The notes beneath the pieces are model-generated. The model did no database searches, had not been told where the DNA came from, and saw only the letters and a program-made list of their open reading frames with translations. 64,000 nt of DNA from Bactericera cockerelli. Its lineage: Eukaryota > Arthropoda > Insecta > Hemiptera > Triozidae. Below, piece by piece: positions 1-13,800 of this stretch. The first letter of the stretch is position 1. Every line of letters begins with the position of its first letter. The translations under genes were made by a program, and so were the position numbers. Location of the stretch: positions 33,408,662 through 33,472,661 of the forward strand of contig CM044959.1 in assembly GCA_024516035.1 (NCBI GenBank), in the 5' to 3' direction.

Positions 1-1130
1 TTTTTTTTTTTTTTGAAATAGGTAAAAGACACTCATCTGTCTGATTTCAATTGATCCGTCGCTACAACAACAACATTTCAATTGATCCCATCAAAGATGG
101 AAACTTGATTCCAGGTATTCTATTGTTATTTTAATCAAGTTAAAATGTTAAACAAAATAGAATATCCAACTTACTCTTTGAGGATGGTTTGTGTTTCTTT
201 CGGATCTATTGTTCCCTGATTATAAAAAACTATAAAAAAAACCTGCTCTGACTATAAAAAAATAACACCTTAAATGTATCAGTATAGTTACTTACTAGAT
301 TTTTTGTGTACATATTAAATTAGGATATTGTTTTATAATATGTGTCTAAAGTAATTTTACATTTCATATTTTATTTGTTTTAAGTTTTGTCATGAACAAT
401 AAACAAAAGGTATTTGCTGTGATGAAAGCCTTTTCAAAGTGCAAAAGCTGGATATTTTTTTTTTACCAATTCACCCGTTACAGAGATATTTCAGATTGAT
501 TTTTTCCTCTTAGAAAACTGGTCTGTTTTGATAGCTCCTAAAGGCTACGTATGAGTTCGGTGCGGAAAATAAAAAAATGTATGAGTTCGGTGCCGCCTAA
601 AAAAGGTCATGTATGAATTCGGTGCCGCCTAAAAAAGGTCATGTATGAATTCGGTGCCCTGGTACTTGCCCTGATGATCAGGTAATTATAGTATTTTTTC
701 CTTATAGGCATGGCCTTCAATGTATTTTACCTAACCCTACTATAAACCCAAGGCATGGCCTTCATTGTATTTTACCTAACCCTACTATAAACCCAAGGCA
801 TGGCCTTCATTGTATTTTACCTAACCCTACTATAAACCCAAGGCATGGCCTTCATTGTATTTTACCTAACCCTACTATTAACCCTAGGCATGGCCTTCAA
901 GGAGGAAATGGACAGCCTTGCTGAATGTAACTGTCTACAACATAATCTACTAACTTAATAACAGCAGGATGACTGTTAACAAGCAACAGAGTACATCATA
1001 AAAAAAACAATCAATTTATAAGTCATTAGGACCGCACCGAACTCATACATCACCTTTTTTCGGCGGCACCGAATTCATACATGCGAAAAAGGTGCGGGTA
1101 ATCTTCGCACCGAACTCACCTATTGCCCTC
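1..1130. repeat. Upstream region with composite inverted-repeat element (541-1121)
   Basis: No gene seen. Four copies of tatgarttcggtgc stand near 550, 580, 612 and 644, and three inverted copies (gcaccgaaytca) near 1034, 1066 and 1107, so 541-1121 looks like a non-autonomous element with repeated inverted ends. It encloses a four-copy 45-bp minisatellite (about 708-895, unit containing gcatggccttcattgtattt). Confidence 0.55.
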
Positions 1131-1439
1131 CTAAAATTTAGATTCAGGTTACAAGCCTACCTGAATAACTCTACCTTTTAAGATGCAAACTTTAAACCTG
1201 GAGGTCTTCATAAATTGAAGTTATGTTTTCAAGATGGCCTTGAGCAATTTTGACATCACACTTGTCAACACAGGAGTCAAACCTAGATCCAGAATTAGAT
1301 AATTTAATTCGAGAGGCTATTTTAAAAGAGCTTCCAAATTAAATATAATAATACGTATGTATGTATGTTGATCAAGAACTGTAATGTGATGCACACAATT
1401 ATCTGTACATATTATTTTTGAAGGCGTTTTTGTATTATT

Positions 1440-1747
1440 AAACAGATTGAAGGAACAGAGAGCTCCATAGTTTGTTCATTCGACGCAGCCGTTAAACGTA
1501 ACGAAAAAAAAAACTAAAAATAAACCCAAGCGAAATTTTCGAAAACGAAAAAAACAAATCGAGTTCAAAATCAATTTCGAATTTTAATGAAAAATGAAGG
1601 TGTTGGAAAATGGCTGCTGTGCTGTGGTGTGAATTTTCAACGTAAACAATGATTCTGTGCAATTTAGTTTAATGTGTGTTTCCTACCAAGTTCTTAGTAC
1701 TTGGTTGCAGTTTCCCGAATATTGCCCGCGTTGACCGTGGGCCTAAC
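1440..1747 (+). promoter_or_regulatory. Putative 5' UTR / upstream region of gene 1
   Basis: The ATG at 1748 has A at -3 and G at +4, a strong start context. A possible acceptor (ttggttgcag) ends at 1710, so the start exon may be 1711-1832 with a non-coding exon upstream. A 21-codon ORF (ATG 1587 to TGA 1652) would be a uORF if this stretch is transcribed. No TATA box is clear; a TTCATTC initiator-like site lies near 1474. The transcription start is not determinable by eye. Confidence 0.3.
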
Positions 1748-1832
1748 ATGGGGAACTCATCCAGTCATCATCATAGAAAACATAACCATCAGCGGGTCAA
1801 GAAAAATGTGCAGTGGGCCCCGGAAAATGCAG
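1748..1832 (+). CDS. Gene 1 exon 1: myristoylation-type N terminus
   Basis: Encodes MGNSSSHHHRKH followed by a basic stretch ending QWAPENA. Gly2 and Ser6 fit the N-myristoyltransferase consensus MGxxxS/T, and the following His/Lys/Arg-rich residues could add an electrostatic membrane contact. It ends in phase 1 at a gtagat donor and joins 4301 to give a continuous frame (Glu, then PPAPPGKPQ). The match of start context, donor and phase is the support; no transcript is available. Confidence 0.65.
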
Positions 1833-4800
1833 GTAGATAATGGTTTAATTTTTCCCCCTTTTAGTGAGATATTTATTTTTGTGAGCTAAAAAATAATTTA
1901 CATCCTAATTTTACACTTAAGATTCCTATAAGATCAACCATTATCGAGCAAGCTGTTTTTAAAATGAACCTCATTTATTTTTTATGCAAATAATTTATGA
2001 TCGCGTACCTATAATTTCTCAATTATGGATTTTTTTAATTACTTCTTTACACCAAAAAGGCTACTCAGATATTTTTGTACATTGTTTTATTTTAGTACTT
2101 TTGTCAGCTTTATTGGCCGAGAGGATTGCGAAAGCTCTCAATTCTCTGTTGTAATTTTTGGTCCCAGATTTGCTAGATTCATATTATTTCTCAACTCTCT
2201 TCCGTTTCCGAATGAAATGTTTGAAACGAGAAAGAATTTTTCGACCATTTTGTGTCACAATAAAACATCTATTCTTCATCACAATTATTAATTCTCCTGA
2301 GATTTTTCGACAGTAGACAAAACACGCGCTCCTTGTATGCTATGTCCCTATTGTGTTCTCCACAGTGTTTCATCTGGGTGTAACAAGTTGTATTTGGGCA
2401 CGCGTCCAAACTGTGAATACGTAGGGTAGGTGGCTGTTCTGAATTATCTCATGGTATTCATGAAGCGTGGTAAAATAAGTATGATGCGATGTGTATGCAC
2501 AAAGTGTTTGTGCAAACACAGAGAATTAGATCACCCAAATCACCCATTAATGTTTGTCTTTTTTTAAATTGGACCGTGGCATAAGATAAGATCCATCAAT
2601 TTTCATGATTAATGTTCTTCAGTTATCATAACAAGTAGGTAGATATTATGGTGTTGGAAATACTGTTGAACCCTCCTGGATGAATCCTCTTGTTTCTTCT
2701 TGGATACGCCACTCGTCACTGACCCCTCAGGGTTCATTGATAAAATTTATACTCGAGGTTATTGGAAGCGCTCTTATTCCCAAGGTATCCAGTTTAAGTA
2801 AACTATAAACATCTGAATGAAATTTCTTACAGCCAGATTTACGCGTATGAAAAAATGATGACTCAAAATTAGCCCGTGAAATCGTGCACAATGAAATCGT
2901 TGGAATTGATGCTTCAGGTCGAAATTAACAGAGAAAATTGGATTCACAAGTTTGAGTCTGTTATATTTCCCCATTTAAAACAATACGCATTACTCAAAAA
3001 TCAAGTTCATTGAAGTATTACAAATGTCTATGAATTTCGCCCTAAGATTCCCACAAGAACAAGACATATTAAATGTCATTATAGAAATTCAAATGTTTTC
3101 TAACTTTTCCACGTCTGTAAATTCTAGATTGATCATTCTAAATTTACCTTTAGATTGATCATTCTAAATTTACCTTTAGATTGATCATTCTAAATTTACC
3201 TTTAGATTGATCATTCTAAATTTACCTTTAGATTGATCATTCTCAATGGACCTACTAAAAATTTATCATTCTAAATGTCCTTGTAGATTGACCATTCTAA
3301 AATTATCTATTTTATCGGAAAATCAAGGTAGACAAACGTGGAACTGCACCCGCAGCTTGTGATGTTGGGCACGCTTCAATTATGCTCGCTTGGATAAGTA
3401 ATCAGATTCTGTACACGGGATGTTTTGCGGAAACTAATTTGGCAAACATCAGAGACAGTAAAAAATTGTGCACAATAACCAGTGAGGGAGAGAGGCGGCG
3501 GAGTTTTTACTGTCGTTTTTTCTCGACGAAAAAAGTGACACTGTAAATTTGAAAAATGACAGTCGCATTCATTTCTGTACGCTTAACGATGACACTTCAA
3601 ACATATTTTTTGATCTTGGAGAAAATATGCAAGGTTCCTTCGAAAAAATACAGTTTGAGAAAATCGCGGAGTGTTTGAATTTTTCGTGGAGCCATACTCG
3701 GCGCCTGAATGGAAAGATAAATATCTAGAAATGGGGAAAAGGAAATAACCCGAACAGACCCGAGATTAAAAATGACACCAATTACATTATAATCTTCATA
3801 GGTATCTTATTTTTTATGCCTGATTCACATTATTTTTACATCTTAGGTTGCTTTTATTAACTGTCACACTAATCCGTTCATTATATCTAATCAATTCTTA
3901 AATTTATTTATGAGTTAACTTCATATGATTTACTTCTAAAAGTATTGATCAAAATTTCATTTGATAAATACAACAACAGCACTGATAAGTGCTGATAGCT
4001 TTAGTACCCTGTTTAAATATGATTGTTTATGATTAATTTTAAGCACCAATACTTCAAAGAGAACCATTAATTATTATGTTTTTCATTAAGTTTGAAGTTT
4101 TTTACTGAGCTACATGTAAATTTAGTTGAAGTTTTTTACTGAGCAATATGTAAATTTAGTAGATTCATTGACCCCACACATAATTTTACTTGGGTATTTG
4201 TTGAGAAATAAAAATCCCACGTAGGTAATTCTAGTTCTTTGTCAAAATTACCCAACTTCTTCCTCTGATACAATTCTATTCTTTATTAATTAATTTCCAG
4301 AGCCCCCCGCCCCCCCGGGGAAGCCCCAGCTGATACCAGACTCCCCCGGCACTGAGCGTGATGTATTCACCATACGCTGGGAGCCCCCTGAATACGATGG
4401 AGGGTCACCCGTTACAGGTAACTAGTCAGTACCCAGCTGTTATTACAGGTAACTAGTCAGTACTTAGCTGTAATTACAGGCAACTAGTCAGTACCCAGCT
4501 GTAATTACAGGTAACTAGTCAGTACCCAGCCGTAATTACAGGTAACTAGTCAGTACCCAGCTGTTATTACAGATAACTAGTCAGTACCCAGCTGTAATTA
4601 CAGGTAACTAGTCAGTACCTAGCTGTAATTACAGGTAACTAGTCAGTACCCAGCCGTTATTACAGATAACTAGTCAGTATCCAGCTGTAATTACAGGTAA
4701 CTAGTCAGTACCCAGCTGTAATTACAGGTAACTAGTAAGTACCCAGCTGTAATTACATTTAACTAGTCATTACCCAGCTGTAATTACAGGTAACTAGTCA

Positions 4801-7800
4801 GTACCCAGCTGTAATTACAGGTAACTAGTCAGTACCTAGCTGTAATTACAGGTAACTAGTCAGTACCCAGCTGTAATTACAGATAACTAGTCAGTACCCA
4901 GCTGTAATTACAGGTAACTAGTCAGTACCTAGCTGTAATTACAGGTAACTAGTCAGTACCCAGCCGTTATTACAGATAACTAGTCAGTATCCAGCTGTAA
5001 TTACAGGTAACTAGTCAGTACCCAGCTGTAATTACAGGTAACTAGTAAGTACCCAGCTGTAATTACATTTAACTAGTCATTACCCAGCTGTAATTACAGG
5101 TAACTAGTCAGTACCCAGCTGTAATTACGGGTAACTAGTCAGTACCTATCTTTTATTACAGGTAACTAGTCAGTACCCAGTTGTAATTACAGGTAACTAG
5201 TCAGTACCCAGCTGTAATTACAGGTAACTAGTCAGTACCTAGCTGTAATTACAGGTAACTAGTATGTTATAGTCAGTTTTGAGCCTTCAGATGAAACTTG
5301 GTAGCTGAGTGGGTTATGGACTTAAAATCTGACACGTCATCGTAAAGTCTAGGTAATGAATGACCATTGTCACATACATACTTAATTAATATAATTATGT
5401 AGGTACCTATCTTTCTAATGAAATTGAAATTAGACCTAACACAATTACGATTACACGTACTGTATTTATAATGCCTACGTAGTACTAGTAAGAGTCCCTT
5501 TATGCTAGCAGTTTAAACAAAGTCTCATTTATTGGTTGCATAAAATTACAAATAATAATTATATCGCCTTAATTATACTGCGCGATTAGGACTATTAAGT
5601 CCCATTATTCCAGCATGTGATCAAAATTCCAAATGGGAGGATAACTTGTCATGTCCTGGCTGAGTTTCGAACCTGCGACCTCTGCATCACCAGTCGGGCG
5701 CCTTGACCACTGAGCTACCGGGACAGAATGTTGATTACAAGATTTCCTTCTGATGGAGGGTATTATTGACCGATTGGCCACACAGCCAAGTGCAACCCTT
5801 GACCTATTATTAGACTTCTCGGTGACATCCAACTCCTATTCACAGTCTGTCCAGTCTGTCCCGGTAGCTCAGTGGTAAAGGCGGCACTCTGTGAATCCAG
5901 AGTTTCCAGGTGTCGTGGGTTCAAAACCCAGCCGGGACATGACAAGTCATCCTTCCATTTGGGAATTTTACCACATAATAATACGTCTTGGGCTTACTGC
6001 TGGAATAATGGTTCTTAATAGTCCTAATCGGGCAGTATAAATAAGGCGATATTATTATTATTATTATTCACCCCCAGGATACCTCGTGGAGCACCGGCGC
6101 ACTGGCTCCCCCTACTGGGTGCGTGCCTCCCCCCTCCTGGTGGCGGACACCCAGCTCCTGCTGAGCGGGCTGGAGCCAGGCTGGCGCTACCAGTTCCGGG
6201 TGAGCGCAGAGAACGGGGTGGGGTTCTCGGACCCGGGGCCCCTGTCTGAGGCCCTCACCGTGACCTACCAGAGGGCCCCGGCCGCGGCCCCCTCCTTCGT
6301 GAGGGCCCTGCACGACACCACGGCCCTGGAGGACGAGAAGGTACGTGACGTCACGCTAGGTGATGCTTTGTTTTATTAGCAAACCGTCTTTAGCTATTTT
6401 TTTTTTTTTTTTTTTAAGAAGAGGAGGAAATCTTTCAAAGACGAACACCCCCAGTTTGGTGGTGAACAGTGTGGGATTTATTTGCGCTGATAACAGTGCA
6501 CTCTCAACCACTAAAACCACCTCTTCCTCTGTACCCCGGAACCGTTACATAACATAACTTCAGTCTTTAGCTATATCCGCACTTTTGCGCTTTCCTCTTT
6601 CTTTTCACTTTCAACTCAAAATAACGCATGTCTCTCGAAAAACATGTAAAAACAACTCAAAAAAGGCATATCATAGCGCATGCCTTACATTCCTCTTTCC
6701 ATGCGTCATGTTGAAAGTGAAAGGGAAGACGAAAGCGCACGAGTGCGGACATAGCTTTTGACATTCATATTGTTATACTTCATGTTTTGGATTTTAACGT
6801 CCCTTCCAACTGCTTAGATTGAGAGTGGTATTTTACCTATTCGCTGGAAACTTATCAACCAGCTACCCAATTTAACTTCACCCAGCCTAGGTTGGGCCGA
6901 GAATATCCAGCAAAACAAGGGAATAGCCACCTAATCATGCTGTCGTTGTAGTTAACAAATCCCAGCAGAACTATCTTTGATTAACTCAAGATGCTAGTTT
7001 TACTAGGACATTCATGAACAATACCGTATTAATCAATTAATCATTTTTATTTTTTATTTTAACAAGATTCGTGCTTTATTTGTACACCATTTCATTGCAA
7101 TGTTTTGAATAACATAATAAATATATAAGTACTTAAAATTAATCAAATAAAATAATTATGAGTATGCACTTATACTATCACACTAAGATATGTGACTATA
7201 AGGTATATCATAGGGTGGCGTCATCGTAAACGATGGTAGCCAGACAGTGGAGGAATGACTCAGCACTTCTACCACTGTCTTTACAAGGAGGCTAATAATT
7301 GACAAGGGCCCCCAGAACCAAGCCAGTGCTGGTCTACTCCCTGTTTACAGTCCCCCAGCCAGACTGGTGGTCTACTCCCTGTTTATAGTCCCCCAGCCAG
7401 ATAAGATATGTATTTTTAAAAATTCTCAGGTGGAGTTCACAGTTCAAGTGGAGGGTATCCCCACACCTAAAGTGGCCTGGTACAAGGACGGCTTCGAGAT
7501 CTTCAGCAGCCGCAGACAGAGGATAGTGACGGACAACGACATTAGTACCCTGATCATCCACCAGGCGGCGCTCATGGACGAGGGGGAGATCAAGTGTACA
7601 GCCACCAATAGGGCGGGGCACTCCATCAGCAAGGCGAGGTTGAGGCTGGAGGGTGAGACATAGCATACGATTTATATACCTAAAAAGAGTTGGGTGGAAG
7701 AGATTGCCACTGGCAATAACCCCGCTCTTTAGGTAGAACATTTCTCTTTTTTTTTTCTTTCTTGTATATTTTTGTTTAATCTTTTTGTTTTTCTATATAT

Positions 7801-10800
7801 TTCATTGTATTCTACTGTATGTATTTTTTGTTCTACCCAATAAAGCTTTAAAAAAAGTACTGGGACGTCCTGTTTAGGCTTTACGGTTCAAATGAAGTAC
7901 ATACTATGTACTAGACTTATACATATGAAGACCACACGGGAAAAACGATGAGGGCACAAAAAATTAAAAAAAAAAAAAAATATGTTATTGGTGGTTTTGG
8001 ATATTAGGGTACTGTAGGTTTGATGTGTATTGTAAAGTATTTAAAAATTGCAGAAAAGATGAGGGTACTGAGATATCTTAATCTAAAAAAATACCCATAC
8101 GTGTGGTGTTCATATGTATATTATACAGTAAAATCTCGCTAACTTGAAATCACGATAAGTCGAAAATCCCGTTAACTCGAAAGAATTTTTCGGCCCTTGT
8201 CGAACTTCGCACCTTATTCGAAGTCTCGAAATGACTCTTCTATCCCTTGAACTTGAATTTATGCAAATTATTGTTTACAGTAAGTACAAGGTACATAGTT
8301 TCATACTTTGATATAGTAAAAACCGAATTACTCAATAAAAACTTGATCAAAAGTGGTCACCTCTTGTTAATGTTTGTTTCTTTTAAATTGGTCATGTACA
8401 GGTATCGCATTGTAGCATGGCGTATGAACTCGAGCTGCGCAGTAAACGATTTTATGAAAATGCGGCTCGAGTTTAAAATAGGAATAGTGTACTAAGAAGT
8501 ACTTCGGTGTTTTAGAGAACCAGTTCTTCATCAACTCTTATAACCATCATAATAATACTATCATCATACTGACGATTTTGTCATTATTTTTCATTTAATT
8601 ATTTATTCAAATGTCGTGCTTTTTAATTTTCAACGGATATTATATGTAATTATATTCTAATAATCTAATTCTTTAATAATTTTTAATATAATAATATAAT
8701 TTTTGAACCCTAAAAAACAAAGTTTATCTACCTTATTTAAATTGCATCATACTATAATCGTTTTAATATTGTTATGATTTCATAATAAAGATACCAAAGG
8801 TTAGACGTTACCTAACACAATTATCTTGTCATGTTTTTGAAGAGTCTAGTTCTTATTGACCCCTTGTTCGAGACAGAGAAATTCCCAAATTAGATTATTG
8901 TATAACCTCATATTATTTTGATCTACAAACCTAAAAGCCGCCGCATTTTTCCCCTCATTTTTAACTTAATTCGGCGCGAGAGGAGAGGTTCATACGCCAT
9001 GCTACCCTGCGATACCTGGGCCTTGTTCCTGAAAGAAAACTTTGCACTCCGCAATCCGCACTACGCACTCTGCAAAATTCGGGGAGTGCGGAGTTTTTTG
9101 GTTCCTGAAAGAATTTTTGTTTACTCTTCAAATAAACTTTGCATTACAAGAGACTCCGCAGAAGTTGTTTACATTTTTCATTTGTTTTGATTTTTTCTGT
9201 TGTTGTGATTTGTTGAAAATCTGAAATTCTGAAATTCAATGGCGCATTGAATGCACCGATTCTCGTAGTATCACAAAAGTTAAGCTACGTCCAGCGAGAT
9301 ATAATTACTTCATGATGCTATTGTAAATTGAATTTTTTTGTTGTTGTTGTTGTTTGTTGAAAATATTTGAAATTATTGGCTTCCTGGGCGAATTGAATCC
9401 CTCCATTCTCTTAGGATCACTGAAGTAAAGCAATATCCAGCGATGTGAAGACTTTGTGATGCAGGCTTTTGGACCAAATCAGGGTGGGTGAGGTTCCCAG
9501 GCAACCATTTTCAGTTGATGATATGAAGTTGACCATCTCAGCTAGTTGAAAAAATAATACAAATGAACTAACACTGAATGCACATTGAAATACTATCTTC
9601 ACTACTCGAGAGTGAAGACAACATACATAGAAACGAGAGAAAAGAAAATCCAATATTTGTAAACAATACTTTCTTTTAACAATAAAACACATAAATTCCA
9701 TCAATAAAATAATCTTCTCATTTAAATAAGTATTTTACCATCTCCAAAGTCGAAATTCTGATAAAAAGAAGAGACCGAGGAGTGAAATCTTTCTCTGCAA
9801 AAAAACTCCAAACTTTGCAAAATTTTACTCCGCACTCTGCAAAATAAAAGCTTTATGGAACAGAAACACGAAAATTACTCCGCATTACAACTCCCCGAAT
9901 CGATCCGCAAAAAAACTTTGCAAAAGTGTTTCAGGAACAGAAATAGGATTCGCGGAGTGCGAAGTGCGGAATGCGGAGTCACTCCGCGCTTTCAGGAACA
10001 GAGCCCTGTACCGTAAAATATACAATACCTAACGGTATTTATTATTATTAATAATAATAATAAATCATTTGTTTTATTTTTCATATTTTTTTTATACAGA
10101 GGACCCATCCTAAGCCATTTTTATTTGGCTTCTAAGATGAGATTATAAAAAAGAAAATGTAATTATTGTACGTTGCTCTCCCCGCAGCCCCACCCAGCAT
10201 CCGCCTCCCCAAGCAGTACGAGGACGGGCTCCTGTTCGAGATGGGCGAGATCATCAAGCTGAAGGTCTCCGTGGCGGGCATGCCCCCGCCCACCGCCCGC
10301 TGGCTCCACAACGGGGAGCCCCTCACCTCGGGCGGCCGCTACGAGATCGCCCACACGGACAAGTACCTCAGCCTGAGGGTCAGTGACGCCCGGCGCGGGG
10401 ACAGGGGCGAGTACCAGGCCCATGCGGTGAACTCGCTGGGCGAGGATGTGGCCTCCTTCCTGGTCACCGTGACAGGTGAGTCTCAGGACTACTTTACTGG
10501 TATACGTGTTTATTGCGGCATTACCCTTTGTGTTATTATGTCACAATTTTAGTGGGTAGCGCAGAATCATAGGACTTTACCACTTTAATTACAATATCTT
10601 GTATTATTTTTTTGCCTATGATTCTGCCACTGGTCGCTGCTTCACATTAAAGCAGCTACTCATTTTTCCTCACGAGGTATGAGTGGACCCCGAACATCCA
10701 AGTACAGAGCAGAAAAAATCCTCCCCCGCTGGGAATCGAACCCAGGTCACCATGTGTGCAATGCCTAGCGCGCTAACTCACTCTGCCACAGTGACTACTA

Positions 10801-13800
10801 CTTGCGGCATTACCCTTACCAATAGGCGCTACAGCCCGGGGTGGGCCTTGGCCTGTTCAACCACTCTCCTCCAGATTAGCCGGTCCTTTTCAGCGGATCC
10901 CCATCCAGTGACTTGCATCTCCTTCAGGTCGTTGCCGGTTCCGTCCAATCCGAGGGAATGTCAAATTCTTCGCAGCAGTTTGTTTTTTACAATGTTGGGG
11001 AGCTAACCCAACGCTCAACCCTCCTCCTTTATCCAGACTTGGGGCTGGCAGAGAGAACCTCTGGCGGAGTTATTGCGGCATTATAGTTTGATAAAGACGA
11101 TGTATTGTATTGTATAGTCTATATTTTTGATGTATTTTTTATTCGCCGTCTTTCTAACTATTGACGACGCCAGATCAATCGTCCAAAACCAAATCCAATT
11201 ACTAATGCATGGTAGAGTAGTCTCACCTAGAGTAATCCAGTGGAGATCGGTGGACTGCGTTCCAAAATTAATATGGCATATTAGGTTGAAGCCTTAAGAA
11301 TAAATAACTACTGCTTTATTTAGACTGTCGGCAACAGACAGGTAGACCCGTTATGCCAACAGTTTGTTAGGATTAACACAAATAATGTGAAAACTTCTTG
11401 GGTTTCGTTGTTTTCCATTTGTGAAAACTTCCTCCTCAAAAGTTAGACTTAGCTTATAGGAGATGTATTGATTGTACTATCATTCTTGTACAAATAAATA
11501 AAAGTATTCAATTCAATTTCAGATCGACCGTTACGCCCTGGAAAAGCCAAGGTAGTAATGACCCTAGGAAAGTCCGTCACATTATCCTGGTCAGAACCTG
11601 AGGATGACGGAGGCTGCAAGATCGGAAACTACATTGTTGAGTACTTCCGGGTAAGATGTGGATGATTTTATTACTGCATTTTATTTGTTTAAAGAAATTA
11701 CTGTTTGAATTAAAGTGGAAACATTACATTCTAGTAAAGCCGCCTTTATTGAAGAAAAAATAAATTACAATAAAATATAATACTGTCCCGGTAGCTCAGT
11801 GGTAATGGCGGCACTCTGTGAATCCAGAAGTTCCAGAGGTCGTGGGTTCGAAACCCAGCCGGGACATGACAAGTTATCCTCCCATTTGGGATTTTTACCA
11901 CATAATAATATGTCTTGGGCTTACTGCTGGAATAATGGGACTTTAATAGTCCTTATCGGGCAGTATAAAAAAGGCGATATTATTATTATTATTCCTTTAT
12001 GCATTATTTTTAGTCCTCTCGGATGTCTTGAAACAAACCAATAGAACACGCATTAAATCTAAAATGGGAACGATCTTTGTCACTTCACCTTTTCCTAAAG
12101 ATATTGGGGCCAGAATTTGCTTCAAGAATCAAGAAGTCTACTACAACACTCAATTATAGAATACTGTTGTAAAGTTGGTAATTTCTCTAATTCATAAGGT
12201 GTTACAGATGATGTTAAAATCACGTATTACTATTATTAAATATGTTAGATCAAGTTTTATTTACAATAAAGTACATAGAATATTTACATAGAAATTGAAA
12301 TTAATAAAACAAAACTTGATCAAGGGTGGTGCTAATGCCAACGGCATTCTCTTCCTGGATAAGTAATGCATACTGGAGTGTTTTACAAGAACATAATCTA
12401 TATTTCCATGTAATATTTTCAATCTAATCAATTTCTTTTCCCTCAGATCGGCTGGAACATGTGGCTGAAGGCGGCCACATGTCGCCAGCTGACCACCACT
12501 CTAGGGGACCTGATAGAAGGGTCAGAGTACAAGTTCCGGGTGAAAGCTGAGAACCCTTACGGGGTCAGTGACCCTAGCGAGGAGTCTGATGTTGTGTTCA
12601 TCCCGGACCCTAAGAGAGGGTGAGTTAGTTACACGTAAAAGGATTGAGGGAACAACATACACTCTAGGTATATACAATGTTCTATTCAGTATCATTCTTG
12701 CAGTTGTTTTTGTTGTAACCAGCTTGGCTACAGCGGGGGGGAGTGATGGTCTCCATCCAACTTAATCGGAAAAAGTGGCTCGTTCTGAACCACATACATA
12801 TTTCTATGTGCGATCAACCATCGTGAGAACTCGGGCTTTTTCTTTATAAGCCATTAAACAAACCCTTGGGAAACTGCAAGCTAGGCTGGCTTGTTAGGGT
12901 TGACTAGTCCGTTCTCAGTTAATGGTCCTCTAGCGAGACACTGGTCTTCTCCCTGTTTAATGTCCCCCAGCCAGACATTCTTGCAGTATAAACTGAGTAT
13001 TGTATTCAATAGTAAATAGTAAATTTTTACTGCATTGTAGCCATTATGACGTCTCAGATAATCTTGACGGAAAAAAAAAATCAAAAATCTACCTGTTTAA
13101 ATATTGGTAAACTGACCCTCAAAATTGTTCATACTATCGATCTTATATTCCAGCCTTCTAGAGCCCCCGGTCAAAGGTCAACAGAGCCCCTTAGACAGCC
13201 CCAGTGGATTTGAAAATGAAATGTTCCTGGAAGATTGGTATGACGAGAAGAAAATCCGCGGCAGAGAAATCAAACAACCACAGGATCCTGTTCTAACTAA
13301 GAGGAAAGATAAAGTGTGGAGAGGAGGGGACGACAGCTTGTCCTCAGGATCCTCTGTGTTCCTGTCAGACAATGATATGAACAGACTGCGCAACTCTTCG
13401 TCCCTGGAGGGCACACCCGTGGTGCCCAAGCGAAGGTCAAAGCTACCCCACAAGGATTTTCACAAGAGTGGAAGTCTCGTGAGTGATTACGACGAGGAGG
13501 TGGAGGACAGACGGAAGAGGAACATCTCCATGGAGGGAAGATTTGCGGACAAGGAAAACGCCTCTCTGCACAGTCTGGACAATGGCAGACACTACGAGCA
13601 GAGGATGTCGCTGGAGAAAGAGAAACCTCTGTACGGCACGGACGATTCCCTCTATCGCGTGAGGAACGACTCATTGAATAGAGTGAAAAAATCGAAAAGT
13701 CCGAGTCCTTTGAGGCACAAACGCGAAACCACCAGGAGTCCTCCGACTATTGATAAGCACTCGAGCATGAGTCCGCCCCCTCGCAGGAGAAAGAAGTCGA

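Larger units (their letters stand above)
6341..11522. other. Gene 1 introns 3-5: content
   Basis: 6341-7429 holds a decayed 5S-SINE (6790-6960) and family A (7199-7400). 7653-10187 holds the 7680 repeat, a pogo-like end, the 9016 TIR element and a fragment (10050-10140) matching 19325-19430 inverted. 10476-11522 holds the family D SINE and a fragment near 11310-11370 shared with 42310-42380. No coding exon seen beyond those listed. Confidence 0.5.

Noticed and set aside
4412..5263. Regular short repeats resembling a CRISPR array
   Set aside because: Units are directly abutting with no unique spacers, and the setting is a spliced animal gene; it is a minisatellite.
5858..5940. Possible functional tRNA gene (cloverleaf-like, acceptor stem pairs)
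   Set aside because: The same head recurs at four other sites, each followed by the same SINE body and (att)n tail; the anticodon arm is irregular.
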